Counted from the stretch's first letter, positions 1 to 8,250 are shown. The stretch is 64,000 nt of DNA from Actinomycetota bacterium (GCA_009726125.1 WLIT01000001.1:124001-188000), one strand, 5' to 3'. Translations and numbers: made by a program. Notes: a model not told the origin generated them from the sequence alone.

Positions 1-422
1 GTCATCGCTTACTTACAAAGGAGACGGTTACGCTTTATGAAAGCGTCCAAGAATTTACCGTTGCAGAAATCGATGGCAAAGTTGTTGGTTGTGGTGCGAT
101 GCACGTTTTGTGGGAAGATTTAGCGGAAGTACGATCTGTTGCAGTAGATGAAAGCGTGCGCGGCAAAGGTGTCGGACACGGAATATTAGAAGTCTTGATT
201 AAGCGCGCAACTGAACTTGGGATCAAAAGAATATTTTGTTTAACATTTGAAACCGAATTCTTTGGTCGACATGGATTTGTGGAAATTCAAGGAACCCCGG
301 TCTCGCCAGATGTTTACACCGAACTACTGCACTCTTATGACAGCGGAGTTGCCGAATTTTTGGATCTTGAGAGCGTCAAACCAAATACCCTCGGCAATAC
401 CCGAATGCTGCTCACTCTTTGA
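1..422 (+). CDS. GNAT N-acetyltransferase, 5' truncated (ArgA-like)
   Basis: The reading frame is open from base 3 and its start lies upstream of the window; 139 residues are visible. They carry the GNAT acetyl-CoA site: a beta strand EVRSVAVDES followed by the pyrophosphate loop RGKGVGHGI, then a C-terminal region with FFGRHGFVEI, typical of the fold. The single-domain layout resembles the short amino-acid N-acetyltransferases that actinobacteria use as glutamate N-acetylating enzymes in arginine synthesis (Rv2747 type). That substrate is inferred from similarity remembered by eye; another GNAT is possible. It is followed by 159 bases and then clpC on the same strand, with no clear terminator between. 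Confidence 0.75.
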   Translation, partial: HRLLTKETVTLYESVQEFTVAEIDGKVVGCGAMHVLWEDLAEVRSVAVDESVRGKGVGHGILEVLIKRATELGIKRIFCLTFETEFFGRHGFVEIQGTPVSPDVYTELLHSYDSGVAEFLDLESVKPNTLGNTRMLLTL

Positions 423-484
423 TAACTCTTTAATATCGGGATTTGACCACTAAATATTGGGCAAAATCTCAGTTTTGCGGGCAT

Positions 485-504
485 AAATTGGGTCGAAATT
501 GGGT
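485..504 (+). repeat. Tandem 11-bp direct repeat upstream of clpC
   Basis: AAATTGGGT occurs at 485-493 and again at 496-504, an 11-base period (one helix turn), about 80-100 bases before the clpC start. Tandem sites one helical turn apart can be activator sites, but no known ClpC regulator operator (ClgR or HspR type) is recognisable, so the role is open. The rest of 423-581 shows only a TAGAGT -10-like hexamer at 529-534. Confidence 0.35.
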
Positions 505-581
505 TAGCCCCAGTACAGGCCTTCGCATTAGAGTTGTCCTATTGGCAGACCATAAATAGCAAGAAGAGAGGAAGCCCTGCG

Positions 582-3086
582 ATGTTCGAGCGCTTTACAG
601 ATCGAGCCCGACGAGTTGTTGTGCTGGCCCAAGAAGAGGCACGCATGCTCAACCACAATTACATCGGGACCGAACACATACTTCTTGGTTTAATTCACGA
701 AGGTGAAGGCGTCGCAGCAAAAGCTCTTGAAGCTCTTGGAATCTCACTCGAAGCAGTTCGTTCTCAAGTTGAGGAAATAATCGGACAGGGCCAACAGGCG
801 CCCTCCGGACATATTCCTTTTACACCGCGTGCGAAGAAAGTTCTCGAGCTATCACTTCGTGAAGCGCTTCAACTCGGTCACAACTACATCGGAACCGAAC
901 ACATTCTTCTTGGTTTAATTCGTGAAGGTGAAGGCGTTGCTGCACAAGTGCTAGTAAAACTTGGCGCAGATTTAAATCGAGTGCGTACTCAAGTTATTTC
1001 ACTTCTCTCTGGTTACCAAGGAAAAGAAGCAGCAACTTCAGGAGGACCTGCAGAAGGAACTCCATCAACATCATTAGTACTTGATCAATTTGGTCGCAAC
1101 CTCACACAGGCAGCGCGCGAAGGAAAACTTGATCCTGTTATTGGTCGCGACAAAGAGATCGAACGTGTAATGCAGATTCTCTCTCGCCGAACAAAAAATA
1201 ATCCAGTTCTAATTGGTGAACCTGGTGTCGGCAAGACGGCAATTGTTGAAGGTTTGGCACAATTAATTGTTAAAGGCGATGTTCCTGAAACTCTTAAGGA
1301 CAAGCAGGTTTACTCTCTCGATCTTGGAGCACTTGTAGCCGGAAGTCGCTACCGTGGAGATTTTGAAGAGCGCTTGAAGAAGGTCTTAAAAGAGATTCGT
1401 ACTCGTGGCGACATCATTCTTTTCATCGACGAGATTCATACCCTTGTTGGCGCAGGCGCAGCAGAAGGCGCAATAGATGCAGCAAGTATCTTGAAGCCAA
1501 TGCTCGCGCGAGGTGAGTTACAGACAATTGGTGCAACTACTCTTGATGAATATCGCAAGCACTTCGAGAAAGATGCTGCGTTAGAACGCCGCTTCCAACC
1601 AATTCAAGTTGCTGAACCAACCGTTGAACACACTATTGAGATTCTTAAGGGACTTCGCGATCGCTACGAATCTCACCATAAAGTTTCAATTACAGATGAA
1701 GCACTTGTCGGCGCTGCACAAATGGCTGATCGCTATATTTCAGATCGCTTCCTGCCAGATAAGGCAATCGATCTAATCGATGAAGCTGGTTCTAGACTTC
1801 GAATTCGTCGCATGACTGCGCCACCAGAATTACGCGCCTTTGATGACAAAATTGCCGATGCCCGCAAAGAGAAGGAATCAGCAATTGATTCTCAAGACTT
1901 TGAAGGTGCTGCTGCCTTCCGCGATAAAGAGAAGGTTTTGATCGCCGAGAAGCATGAAGCTGAAAAGAATTGGAAGGCCGGCGACCTAGATGTTGTCGCT
2001 GAAGTAACTGAAGAGCTAATCGCTGAGGTTCTTTCAAATGCAACTGGTATTCCAGTATTTAAATTAACTGAAGCAGAGACTGCTCGCTTGTTACGTATGG
2101 AAGATGAGCTGCACCGTCGCGTTATTGGCCAAGAGCAAGCAATCAAGGCTCTCTCTCAAGCAATTCGTCGGACACGTGCTGGTCTAAAAGATCCAAAGCG
2201 TCCTGGTGGTTCATTTATCTTTGCTGGCCCATCTGGCGTTGGTAAGACCGAGCTCTCTAGAACCCTTGCCCAATTTTTATTTGGAAATGCTGATGCACTT
2301 ATCCAACTCGACATGTCTGAATATTCTGAGAAGCACACCGCATCTCGACTATTCGGTGCACCTCCAGGTTATGTTGGTTATGACGAGGGTGGACAGCTAA
2401 CAGAGAAAGTTCGCCGCAAGCCATTCTCAGTCGTACTCTTCGATGAGATCGAGAAGGCGCATCCAGATATCTTTAACGCACTTCTACAAGTTCTTGAGGA
2501 TGGTCGACTAACTGACTCCCAGGGACGTGTGGTTGATTTTAAAAACACAATCATCATCATGACTACAAACTTAGGTACTCGTGATATTTCCAAGACGCTA
2601 AACCTTGGCTTCACAAATGCTTCAGATCAACAAGGAAATTATGAGCGCATGAAGGGCAAAGTTAGTGATGAGCTAAAGAGCCACTTCCGCCCAGAATTTT
2701 TAAACCGCATCGATGATGTAATTGTCTTCCATCAATTAAGCGAGAACGAGATCATCCAAATTGTTGACTTAATGATCACTAACTTGGATGAAAGACTTCG
2801 CGCTCGCGATATGGGAATTGAATTAACAACTGAGGCTAAATTGCTTCTTGCTAAGAAGGGCTATGACCCACTTCTTGGCGCGCGTCCACTTCGTCGTTGC
2901 ATTCAACGCGAGATTGAAGATGCACTTTCCGAGAAGATTCTCTTCGGTGATTTAAAGGCTGGAGAAATTATCTTGGTTGGAACCACAGTTGAAGATGAGA
3001 AAGATATTTTCACATTCAAGGGAATGCCTAAAGCTGAAATGCCAGATACTCCTGGCGATTTAGCACAAACTCCTACTGCTAATTAA
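582..3086 (+). CDS. clpC: ClpC, AAA+ unfoldase of the Clp protease
   Basis: ATP-driven unfoldase that feeds substrates into ClpP in the cytoplasm; essential housekeeping proteolysis in actinobacteria. The 834 residues show two tandem Clp-N repeats (each with [13 protein letters not shown]), first AAA+ module with Walker A GEPGVGKT at about 212-219, a UVR-type coiled middle segment, and second AAA+ module with GPSGVGKT at about 549-556, then the Clp C-terminal domain. The start is placed at ATG 582 because the family begins [13 protein letters not shown] and GAGAGG lies just upstream; an in-frame TTG at 534 would add 16 non-family residues. Its 3' end overlaps convergent radA by 8 bases. Confidence 0.97.
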   Translation: MFERFTDRARRVVVLAQEEARMLNHNYIGTEHILLGLIHEGEGVAAKALEALGISLEAVRSQVEEIIGQGQQAPSGHIPFTPRAKKVLELSLREALQLGHNYIGTEHILLGLIREGEGVAAQVLVKLGADLNRVRTQVISLLSGYQGKEAATSGGPAEGTPSTSLVLDQFGRNLTQAAREGKLDPVIGRDKEIERVMQILSRRTKNNPVLIGEPGVGKTAIVEGLAQLIVKGDVPETLKDKQVYSLDLGALVAGSRYRGDFEERLKKVLKEIRTRGDIILFIDEIHTLVGAGAAEGAIDAASILKPMLARGELQTIGATTLDEYRKHFEKDAALERRFQPIQVAEPTVEHTIEILKGLRDRYESHHKVSITDEALVGAAQMADRYISDRFLPDKAIDLIDEAGSRLRIRRMTAPPELRAFDDKIADARKEKESAIDSQDFEGAAAFRDKEKVLIAEKHEAEKNWKAGDLDVVAEVTEELIAEVLSNATGIPVFKLTEAETARLLRMEDELHRRVIGQEQAIKALSQAIRRTRAGLKDPKRPGGSFIFAGPSGVGKTELSRTLAQFLFGNADALIQLDMSEYSEKHTASRLFGAPPGYVGYDEGGQLTEKVRRKPFSVVLFDEIEKAHPDIFNALLQVLEDGRLTDSQGRVVDFKNTIIIMTTNLGTRDISKTLNLGFTNASDQQGNYERMKGKVSDELKSHFRPEFLNRIDDVIVFHQLSENEIIQIVDLMITNLDERLRARDMGIELTTEAKLLLAKKGYDPLLGARPLRRCIQREIEDALSEKILFGDLKAGEIILVGTTVEDEKDIFTFKGMPKAEMPDTPGDLAQTPTAN

Positions 3087-4455
3087 TCTTTACGCGAGCG
3101 ATCGCCTGCTCTAAGCGGGCGACCTCCATAATTTCAATTCCAGGAATTTTAATATCACTTCCTGCTGGAACTATCGCCCGCTTAAATCCTAAACGTGCAG
3201 CTTCGGTAATGCGCTGCGTTACACCTGTAACTTTTCTAATCTCACCTGCTAAACCAACTTCACCAATAGCAATTAAATCTGCAGGAAGGGCTAACCCTTT
3301 TGCGGCTGAACCAACTGCGAGTGCAACAGCTAGATCTGCGGCAGGTTCGGCAATCTTCATACCCCCGACTGTTGCAACGTAAACATCGCGGCCAGAAGTT
3401 CTGATATTTGCGCGAAGTTCTAAAACGGCCAAAGTCATTGCAGTACGGGGGTTATCGAGCCCTGATGTAACTCGCCTTGAGTTTCCAAAATCACGCCCAT
3501 CAGGGACTGCAGCGCCTACAAGTGCTTGAATTTCTGCAAGTAATGGACGTCGCCCCTCAAGCGTCACCGTTACACAAGTCCCGGGAACAGGTTCGCTGTG
3601 ACGAGTTGTGAATAGCCCTGTTGGATCGGGGAGTGAAGTAATTCCATTCTCATTCATATCAAAGCAGCCAACTTCATCAGATGCCCCGAAACGATTCTTA
3701 ATAGCGCGAATCAAACGTAACCTGGAATGTCGCTCGCCTTCAAAATTAAGAACAACATCAACAATATGTTCAAGCAGCCTTGGCCCGGCAATTGAGCCAT
3801 CTTTAGTTACATGTCCAACCAAAATTAAAGTGATTGATCGTTCTTTAGCAATTCTTATTAGAGCAGCAGCAATTTCACGCACTTGAGTTACCCCGCCAGG
3901 GGCACCATCAACAGTGACGCTTGCAATCGTTTGAATCGAGTCGATAATTAGTAATTGCGGCTTAACCGAATCAATATGTGCAATTACCGAACCGAGTTCA
4001 TTCTCGGATGCAAGCCACAAATTTGGATCGATTGCATCTAAACGTTCAGCACGAAGGCGAACTTGTGATGCTGATTCTTCACCACTTATATAGAGCGCTC
4101 TAATATTTTGGCGCGCACTTTGCGCTGCAACGCTTAACAATAAAGTTGATTTTCCTACACCTGGTTCGCCTGCCAATAAGATTGTGGCTCCAGGAACTAA
4201 GCCACCACCTAAAACGCGATCTAATTCGCTGACACCACTTGATCGCGCCTTTGCATTTTCTAAACTAACTTCACCAATCGGTAGCGCTGCAGAAGTTACC
4301 TGGCCTGCGACTAGTGAAAGCCGCTTTGGAGCTGCTACTTCTTCAACCGAACCCCACGCCTGACATTCCCCACAACGTCCAACCCACTTAGTGGTTGTCC
4401 ACCCGCATTCCCCACAACGGAAGGGATCTTTAGCTGGTGTTACCTTCTTTGCCAT
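3079..4455 (-). CDS. radA: RadA (Sms), DNA repair and branch-migration ATPase
   Basis: RecA-like ATPase that processes recombination intermediates. The 458 residues show an N-terminal four-cysteine zinc finger (C14, C17, C28, C31), a RecA core with Walker A GEPGVGKST at 96-104, the RadA-specific KNRFG motif at 253-257, and a Lon-protease-like C-terminal domain without a proteolytic signature. Length is normal. The ATG has no Shine-Dalgarno; a TAGCCT hexamer ends 6 bases upstream, suggesting a leaderless mRNA. It converges on clpC (8-base overlap) and diverges from the actinorhodopsin gene. In many actinobacteria radA sits near disA, which is not in this window. Confidence 0.97.
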   Translation of the reverse strand: MAKKVTPAKDPFRCGECGWTTTKWVGRCGECQAWGSVEEVAAPKRLSLVAGQVTSAALPIGEVSLENAKARSSGVSELDRVLGGGLVPGATILLAGEPGVGKSTLLLSVAAQSARQNIRALYISGEESASQVRLRAERLDAIDPNLWLASENELGSVIAHIDSVKPQLLIIDSIQTIASVTVDGAPGGVTQVREIAAALIRIAKERSITLILVGHVTKDGSIAGPRLLEHIVDVVLNFEGERHSRLRLIRAIKNRFGASDEVGCFDMNENGITSLPDPTGLFTTRHSEPVPGTCVTVTLEGRRPLLAEIQALVGAAVPDGRDFGNSRRVTSGLDNPRTAMTLAVLELRANIRTSGRDVYVATVGGMKIAEPAADLAVALAVGSAAKGLALPADLIAIGEVGLAGEIRKVTGVTQRITEAARLGFKRAIVPAGSDIKIPGIEIMEVARLEQAIARVKIN

Positions 4456-4461
4456 CCCCGA

Positions 4462-4467
4462 AGGCTA
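4462..4467 (-). promoter_or_regulatory. -10 hexamer of radA (leaderless)
   Basis: Read on the minus strand, TAGCCT is followed by exactly 6 bases and the radA ATG, so transcription would begin at or next to the start codon. No ribosome-binding site is visible. Confidence 0.6.
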
Positions 4468-4661
4468 CTGGCAGGCGCCCACACACCCGAATAGTTCACC
4501 CCAATTTGTGCTCAAAATGCTGGGAATTCACCGAGAAATATGGACCTTTCTCCCTTAAAATATTGGTAAGCAGAAGTTGTAATTTTCATATGGGATTACA
4601 AAATATGTGGCTGGTGCTTCAATTGAGGCCCAGATCCAAAACGCCCCACGGAGGCTAAATA

Positions 4662-5429
4662 ATGGTAAACCTAACAAACGGTCAATGGAGCACGTTGTAT
4701 AACATGTTCTCATTTGGCTTGATTTCGATGCTTGCATGCACCGTTTATACATTGGTGTCACAAGCTCGTGTACTACCTAAATACCGTAATGCACTTGTTC
4801 TATCTTCAATGGTTACATTCATTGCTGCGTACCACTACTTCCGCATTTTCAACTCATTTGATGAGTCATCAGGTGATGGTGGAGTAACAGTTGGAACAGC
4901 AAAGGGTGCCTTCAATGAGGCATATCGTTATGTTGACTGGATCCTGACCGTACCTCTTCTACTTGTAGAAGTTATTGCAGTACTTGCGCTCGCTAAGGCC
5001 GCTGCAAGTTCACTAATCGGTCGCCTAGTCCCAGCCTCAGCAGCGATGATTGCTCTTGGTTACCCAGGTGAAATCTCAGCTGTTACAAGCACAAAGGTTA
5101 TGTTCGGCGTACTATCCACAATCCCATTCCTTTACATCCTTTACGTTCTATTCGTAGAACTTGGAAAGTCATTAGAACGTCAACCAGAAGGTGTAGCAGC
5201 AACAGTTGGTCGCCTACGTCTTCTCTTGATCGCAACATGGGGCGTTTACCCAATTTCATACCTACTACCAATCCTTAGCGATACATCTGCAACTGATCCA
5301 AGTGCATTTGTTAATCGCCAAATTGGTTACACAGTCGCAGACGTACTTGCTAAGTGCGTATTCGGATTAACAATCTACAAGATTGCTCGTCTGAAGTCTG
5401 CAGCAGAAGGCATGAAGGAAGATCACTAA
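4662..5429 (+). CDS. actR: Actinorhodopsin, light-driven proton pump
   Basis: Seven-helix retinal protein that exports protons on illumination. Key residues are readable: H58 (partner of the acceptor), D92 proton acceptor, T96, E103 proton donor (a DTE motif in RYVDWILTVPLLLVEV), L100 at the spectral-tuning site, predicting green absorption, and K231 as the retinal Schiff-base lysine in helix G. By hand alignment, G149 takes the place of proteorhodopsin F152, the small residue that opens a side window for a carotenoid antenna in xanthorhodopsin-like pumps. GGAGG at 4650-4654 supports the ATG. The 206-base upstream region contains no convincing -35/-10 pair that I can defend. A strong terminator follows, and lycopene cyclase and blh lie next door. 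Confidence 0.96.
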   Translation: MVNLTNGQWSTLYNMFSFGLISMLACTVYTLVSQARVLPKYRNALVLSSMVTFIAAYHYFRIFNSFDESSGDGGVTVGTAKGAFNEAYRYVDWILTVPLLLVEVIAVLALAKAAASSLIGRLVPASAAMIALGYPGEISAVTSTKVMFGVLSTIPFLYILYVLFVELGKSLERQPEGVAATVGRLRLLLIATWGVYPISYLLPILSDTSATDPSAFVNRQIGYTVADVLAKCVFGLTIYKIARLKSAAEGMKEDH

Positions 5430-5450
5430 TCTGATCTAGTTTTAAAATAG

Positions 5451-5490
5451 ATTTGGGGGCACCTACCAAGGTGTCCCCAAATTTTTTTCT
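5451..5490 (+). terminator. Rho-independent terminator after actinorhodopsin
   Basis: Arms 5451-5463 and 5470-5482 form a 13-bp stem with one G-U pair and loop TACCAA; the right arm runs into a seven-T tract (5482-5488). It starts 21 bases after the rhodopsin stop codon and is the only textbook intrinsic terminator I found in the window. Confidence 0.93.
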
Positions 5491-5522
5491 TTTTAAATCA
5501 CAGTAAAGGGGTATCCTTAAAC

Positions 5523-5759
5523 ATGACAAATTATCGCTGGGGTGGCTATTTATTAGTCGCAATGGGGCTTTTAAATTTGCGCTACCAAACCGGACAACCA
5601 GGTGTATTTACTCATAGTTTAATTATTCTCTTACCTGGAGCCTTAATTTTAATTATGAGCTTTATTTCTTCAACAGCAAAAATATTGAATACTAAAGGCG
5701 CCAAGATCGTTTCAATTGTAGTTGGAGTAGCAACAATTCTTTATGCCGCAATTAATTAA
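5523..5759 (+). CDS. Small membrane protein of unknown function
   Basis: A 78-residue protein with two or three hydrophobic segments (about 7-17, 32-48 and 59-76) and a basic stretch between the last two. I do not recognise a family. It sits between the actinorhodopsin terminator and the lycopene cyclase genes and overlaps convergent crtYd by 4 bases. TATCCT ends 5 bases before the ATG, and AAAGGGG lies further upstream, so it may be leaderless or weakly led. Its place in the phototrophy module suggests, but does not show, a link to rhodopsin or carotenoids. Confidence 0.7.
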   Translation: MTNYRWGGYLLVAMGLLNLRYQTGQPGVFTHSLIILLPGALILIMSFISSTAKILNTKGAKIVSIVVGVATILYAAIN

Positions 5760-6064
5760 TCTTTAGGCTGAAATCCTTTACGTCCCCAATAAACCCATAA
5801 GCTCATTACCGCTAATACAAGAGCGAAACCAAAGAGCAAATCTTCGACGGGTGCGCTACAAACTCTTCGTCCAATAATGGCATCAGGGCTGTACATAACT
5901 ATATTTCTAGAAGTTAGCCACCAATTCGTAATAAGTTGAAAAGGCAAAATAATTGCGTAAGAGGTCCAGAAAACGGATTTAGATAGCAACATAGTTTTAG
6001 CGCCATACATATCAAATAGAACTGCTGCGATAACACCACCCAGTGCAATATCTGTATAAATCAT
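5756..6064 (-). CDS. crtYd: Lycopene beta-cyclase subunit, second half (CrtYd type)
   Basis: One half of the heterodimeric actinobacterial lycopene cyclase, which closes the beta rings of carotenoids in the membrane. The 102-residue protein has three hydrophobic helices and the cyclase-domain signature APVEDLLFGFAL, equivalent to the PxE(E/D)xxF motif of the family. It is translated from an ATG overlapping the crtYc stop (ATGA, 6061-6064), so the two subunits should be made in equal amounts. The 3' end overlaps the small membrane protein gene by 4 bases. Product beta-carotene is the substrate of the neighbouring Blh. Confidence 0.9.
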   Translation of the reverse strand: MIYTDIALGGVIAAVLFDMYGAKTMLLSKSVFWTSYAIILPFQLITNWWLTSRNIVMYSPDAIIGRRVCSAPVEDLLFGFALVLAVMSLWVYWGRKGFQPKD

Positions 6065-6396
6065 TTAGATTCATCACCTACCAGCCAATGTTTTTTAACA
6101 GTACGAACACCTTCGATAGTCATAATGGCAGCGGTAGGAACTATTAAGAAGAAGAGAAACTCTTCGAGCGGGATATCGAATGGGCCATAAATTCCTAGAA
6201 TTTGTTCTGGATCAAATTTCCAGTGGCCATTTGCAACGGCATACGCATCCCAAATAATGAAGGGAATTGCTACTGGAATCACGCTCATCAGCACCCGCTT
6301 GATGCGACGTAAGACTTTAATTTTGAGAATTATTTCCAACCAAAAAGAACCAACTACGGTGAAGGCGAGCATTGCTAAATATCCAAACTTTAACAA
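6061..6396 (-). CDS. crtYc: Lycopene beta-cyclase subunit, first half (CrtYc type)
   Basis: Partner of CrtYd. The 111 residues form three membrane helices with the diagnostic motif PLEEFLFFLIVP near the C-terminus, preceded by WDAYAVANGHW, both characteristic of the lycopene cyclase domain family. The best start is TTG at 6396, with AGGGAG about 7 bases upstream on the minus strand; no ATG lies in a better position. It diverges from blh across only 45 bases, and both genes may use the symmetric GTATAC -10 element at 6428-6435. Together with CrtYd and Blh it takes lycopene to retinal. Confidence 0.9.
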   Translation of the reverse strand: MLKFGYLAMLAFTVVGSFWLEIILKIKVLRRIKRVLMSVIPVAIPFIIWDAYAVANGHWKFDPEQILGIYGPFDIPLEEFLFFLIVPTAAIMTIEGVRTVKKHWLVGDESK

Positions 6397-6427
6397 TCCA
6401 GCTCTCCCTTCAAATCACGAAGCCGTT

Positions 6428-6435
6428 CGTATACT
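6428..6435. promoter_or_regulatory. Shared bidirectional -10 element, crtYc / blh
   Basis: GTATAC is a perfect palindrome. Plus strand TATACT (6430-6435) ends 6 bases before the blh GTG, so blh would be leaderless. Minus strand TATACG (6433 to 6428) would start a crtYc message with a leader of about 25 bases including AGGGAG. One element could thus fire both ways. Confidence 0.5.
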
Positions 6436-6441
6436 AGTCCT

Positions 6442-7395
6442 GTGAATGGCGCCAAAACAGTATTTAACTCAGTTCGAAAATTCTCCACCCTTGCGGTTCT
6501 ATTCGCGATTCTTATCTCTGGGGTCTTGTCTTTAACATCTGCAGGTGAAAGCCTTGGCTGGCAGGTTGGCTTTGCGCTACTTGCACTGACACTCGGAATC
6601 CCACATGGTGCTATCGATCATTTAGTTGCCCTTCCAGCAACAACTAAACCGAAATGGTTTCTATTGATATTTATTTACATTGCAGTTTCCATAATTGCCG
6701 TTCTGGCTATTTTGCACTGGAATAAATTGGGATTTCAACTGGTTTTAGTAATGAGTGCTCTGCATTTCGGTTTTGGTGATGCTGCTTTTATAGCGGAGAA
6801 AGATCGACTCAATCTGAAAAGCAGAATGACCTTCAAGACGCAAACCATGTTTGCTATTTCATCTGGGACAATTCCGGTATTTATACCGTTGCTAAAAGGT
6901 TCAACGGCTAGTGCGCTCCGCGAAATTAACCCGTTATTGATTAGTTGGGCTGCTGATGTCTCGTCACAAATTAGGTTTTTAGTTGGTTTTTTCTTTATAG
7001 CAACGCTAATTCTTCTGTTAAAAGAGAAACGTACTCGGGAGGTTATGGATTTGGTGCTCTTGGCTGGACTCGCAATTATTGCGCCACCGCTAGTTGCATT
7101 CGCTGTTTACTTCGGGTTCTGGCATGCAATGCGCCACACTTCAAGGCTGACTTTAATTCTGCCAAAGGCAATTAAAGAAGCTGAGCGCAACAATCCTAAA
7201 GCTTCCTTCATTGCGGTTGTAATTCCAGGGCTACCGGCGCTCTTGGGAACAGTTCTTGTTGCTCTAGCAATTGCGCTTATTGACGGTAAGAATATTGATG
7301 TTAGCTACTTATGGTACTTATTAGTATTGGTCTGGGCCTTAACGGTGCCACACATGATTGTCACTTCAAAAATCGATCAAAAAGCGCTAGCTTAA
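6442..7395 (+). CDS. blh: Blh, beta-carotene 15,15'-dioxygenase (Brp/Blh family)
   Basis: Membrane iron oxygenase that cleaves beta-carotene into two retinals, supplying the actinorhodopsin chromophore. The 317 residues form many hydrophobic helices carrying the family histidines: H55 and H60 in GIPHGAIDH, H108 in SALHFGFGD, H228 and H232 in FWHAMRH, and H304 in VPHM. The start is a GTG placed exactly 6 bases after TATACT, with no Shine-Dalgarno. It diverges from the lycopene cyclase genes that make its substrate and stops 1 base before a convergent unknown gene. Confidence 0.94.
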   Translation: MNGAKTVFNSVRKFSTLAVLFAILISGVLSLTSAGESLGWQVGFALLALTLGIPHGAIDHLVALPATTKPKWFLLIFIYIAVSIIAVLAILHWNKLGFQLVLVMSALHFGFGDAAFIAEKDRLNLKSRMTFKTQTMFAISSGTIPVFIPLLKGSTASALREINPLLISWAADVSSQIRFLVGFFFIATLILLLKEKRTREVMDLVLLAGLAIIAPPLVAFAVYFGFWHAMRHTSRLTLILPKAIKEAERNNPKASFIAVVIPGLPALLGTVLVALAIALIDGKNIDVSYLWYLLVLVWALTVPHMIVTSKIDQKALA

Positions 7396-7396
7396 A

Positions 7397-8215
7397 TTAT
7401 TTACCTGCTGCAACTGTTGCGGGGTGAATAATAAAGAGCGGTAATTCACGCTTCTTCTGCTCTTTACGCGTTGTAGCTATTGCTTCAATTCGATTATCAC
7501 AATGCTCTTTGAGGACGTCGTAAGCTGGCTGTCCCATAAGTGCAACCAGTTCAACCTTATTTGAAATATAAACAGGTTCACGGCCTACATGTGCTTCAGT
7601 ATTGCTTGTGCAATACCAATCAAAATCTTCTCCACCATCTCCCCAAGCTAAGCGTTCATATTCACCAATTACATTTACCGTGATTTGTTTATCACCAAAT
7701 TCTCGCTCTTCAAAACTTCTGCGAATAGGAAGCTGCCAACAAACATCTGGCTTTGTTTCTACAAAATGCACGCCTTCTTTTTCAGCTAAGTGGTGAAGTG
7801 CGCAACCGAAGCTTCCGGTAAAGCCAGGAGCGCTGTAACCCTTGCGGTTCAAGAAAATACATGAATCTTCTATTTTTCTGGTTTTACGATCTTTATCTAA
7901 GCCAATTTCAGAAATTTGCATCTTGCCCTTAGATTTCTTTGGTTGGGCTTCATCAAAATACTGCCACATATCGGGTGTTAATCGCTTTGCAACTTCTAGT
8001 GTGCGTTTCTCATCTGCATCATCGGAGTAATAAGCACCGTCGGAACAACAACCAGCATCTGGTTTGTCAGCGTCAACGCCACAGCAACCATTTCCGTAGA
8101 TGCATGTCCAATAAGAAGTGAGCCAAGTCAGGTCGCATTTATAAAGCTCTTCTGGCTTTGCGGGATCAATAAACTCGACCCAGTCGCGAGCGAAATTTGG
8201 ATTTACCTCTGGCAT
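7397..8215 (-). CDS. Conserved cysteine-rich protein of unknown function
   Basis: A 272-residue soluble protein without signal peptide or membrane segment. It has 11 cysteines: C27, C38, a pair C44-C45, a pair C56-C57, then C119, C138, C159, C202 and C239. The spacing of the N-terminal six suggests a zinc or iron-sulfur site, loosely like YkgJ/DUF3109-type proteins, but I cannot name the family. It diverges from proC; a TAGGCT hexamer 8 bases before the ATG and an 8-bp inverted repeat at 8232-8250 form its control region. The 3' end is 1 base from convergent blh. Confidence 0.8.
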   Translation of the reverse strand: MPEVNPNFARDWVEFIDPAKPEELYKCDLTWLTSYWTCIYGNGCCGVDADKPDAGCCSDGAYYSDDADEKRTLEVAKRLTPDMWQYFDEAQPKKSKGKMQISEIGLDKDRKTRKIEDSCIFLNRKGYSAPGFTGSFGCALHHLAEKEGVHFVETKPDVCWQLPIRRSFEEREFGDKQITVNVIGEYERLAWGDGGEDFDWYCTSNTEAHVGREPVYISNKVELVALMGQPAYDVLKEHCDNRIEAIATTRKEQKKRELPLFIIHPATVAAGK

Positions 8216-8223
8216 AATCGCAG

Positions 8224-8229
8224 AGCCTA
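8224..8229 (-). promoter_or_regulatory. -10 hexamer of the cysteine-rich protein gene
   Basis: On the minus strand TAGGCT ends 8 bases before the ATG at 8215; there is no ribosome-binding site, so the message would have a leader of 0-2 bases. Confidence 0.45.
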
Positions 8230-8231
8230 GG

Positions 8232-8250
8232 GCTTATTTCTTAAATAAGC
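8232..8250. promoter_or_regulatory. Perfect 8-bp inverted repeat between divergent promoters
   Basis: GCTTATTT (8232-8239), spacer CTT, AAATAAGC (8243-8250). It lies between the two -10 hexamers of the divergent pair (8224-8229 minus, 8274-8279 plus) and covers the expected -35/spacer of the minus promoter. A dimeric repressor site is the simplest reading; the 3-base loop with no T-run argues against a terminator. Confidence 0.45.

Noticed and set aside
534-581. TTG start extending ClpC by 16 residues
   Set aside because: The extension (SYWQTINSKKRGSPA) has no family match; ATG 582 gives the conserved [11 protein letters not shown] with a ribosome site.
582-1000. Duplicated DNA in clpC as a recent repeat
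   Set aside because: The two similar stretches encode the normal tandem Clp-N motifs of every ClpC.
4468-4661. Actinorhodopsin promoter pairs such as TTGGTA/TCATAT or TTGTAA/AAATAT
   Set aside because: Spacings are acceptable, but both -10s match the consensus at only three positions, so no choice can be defended.
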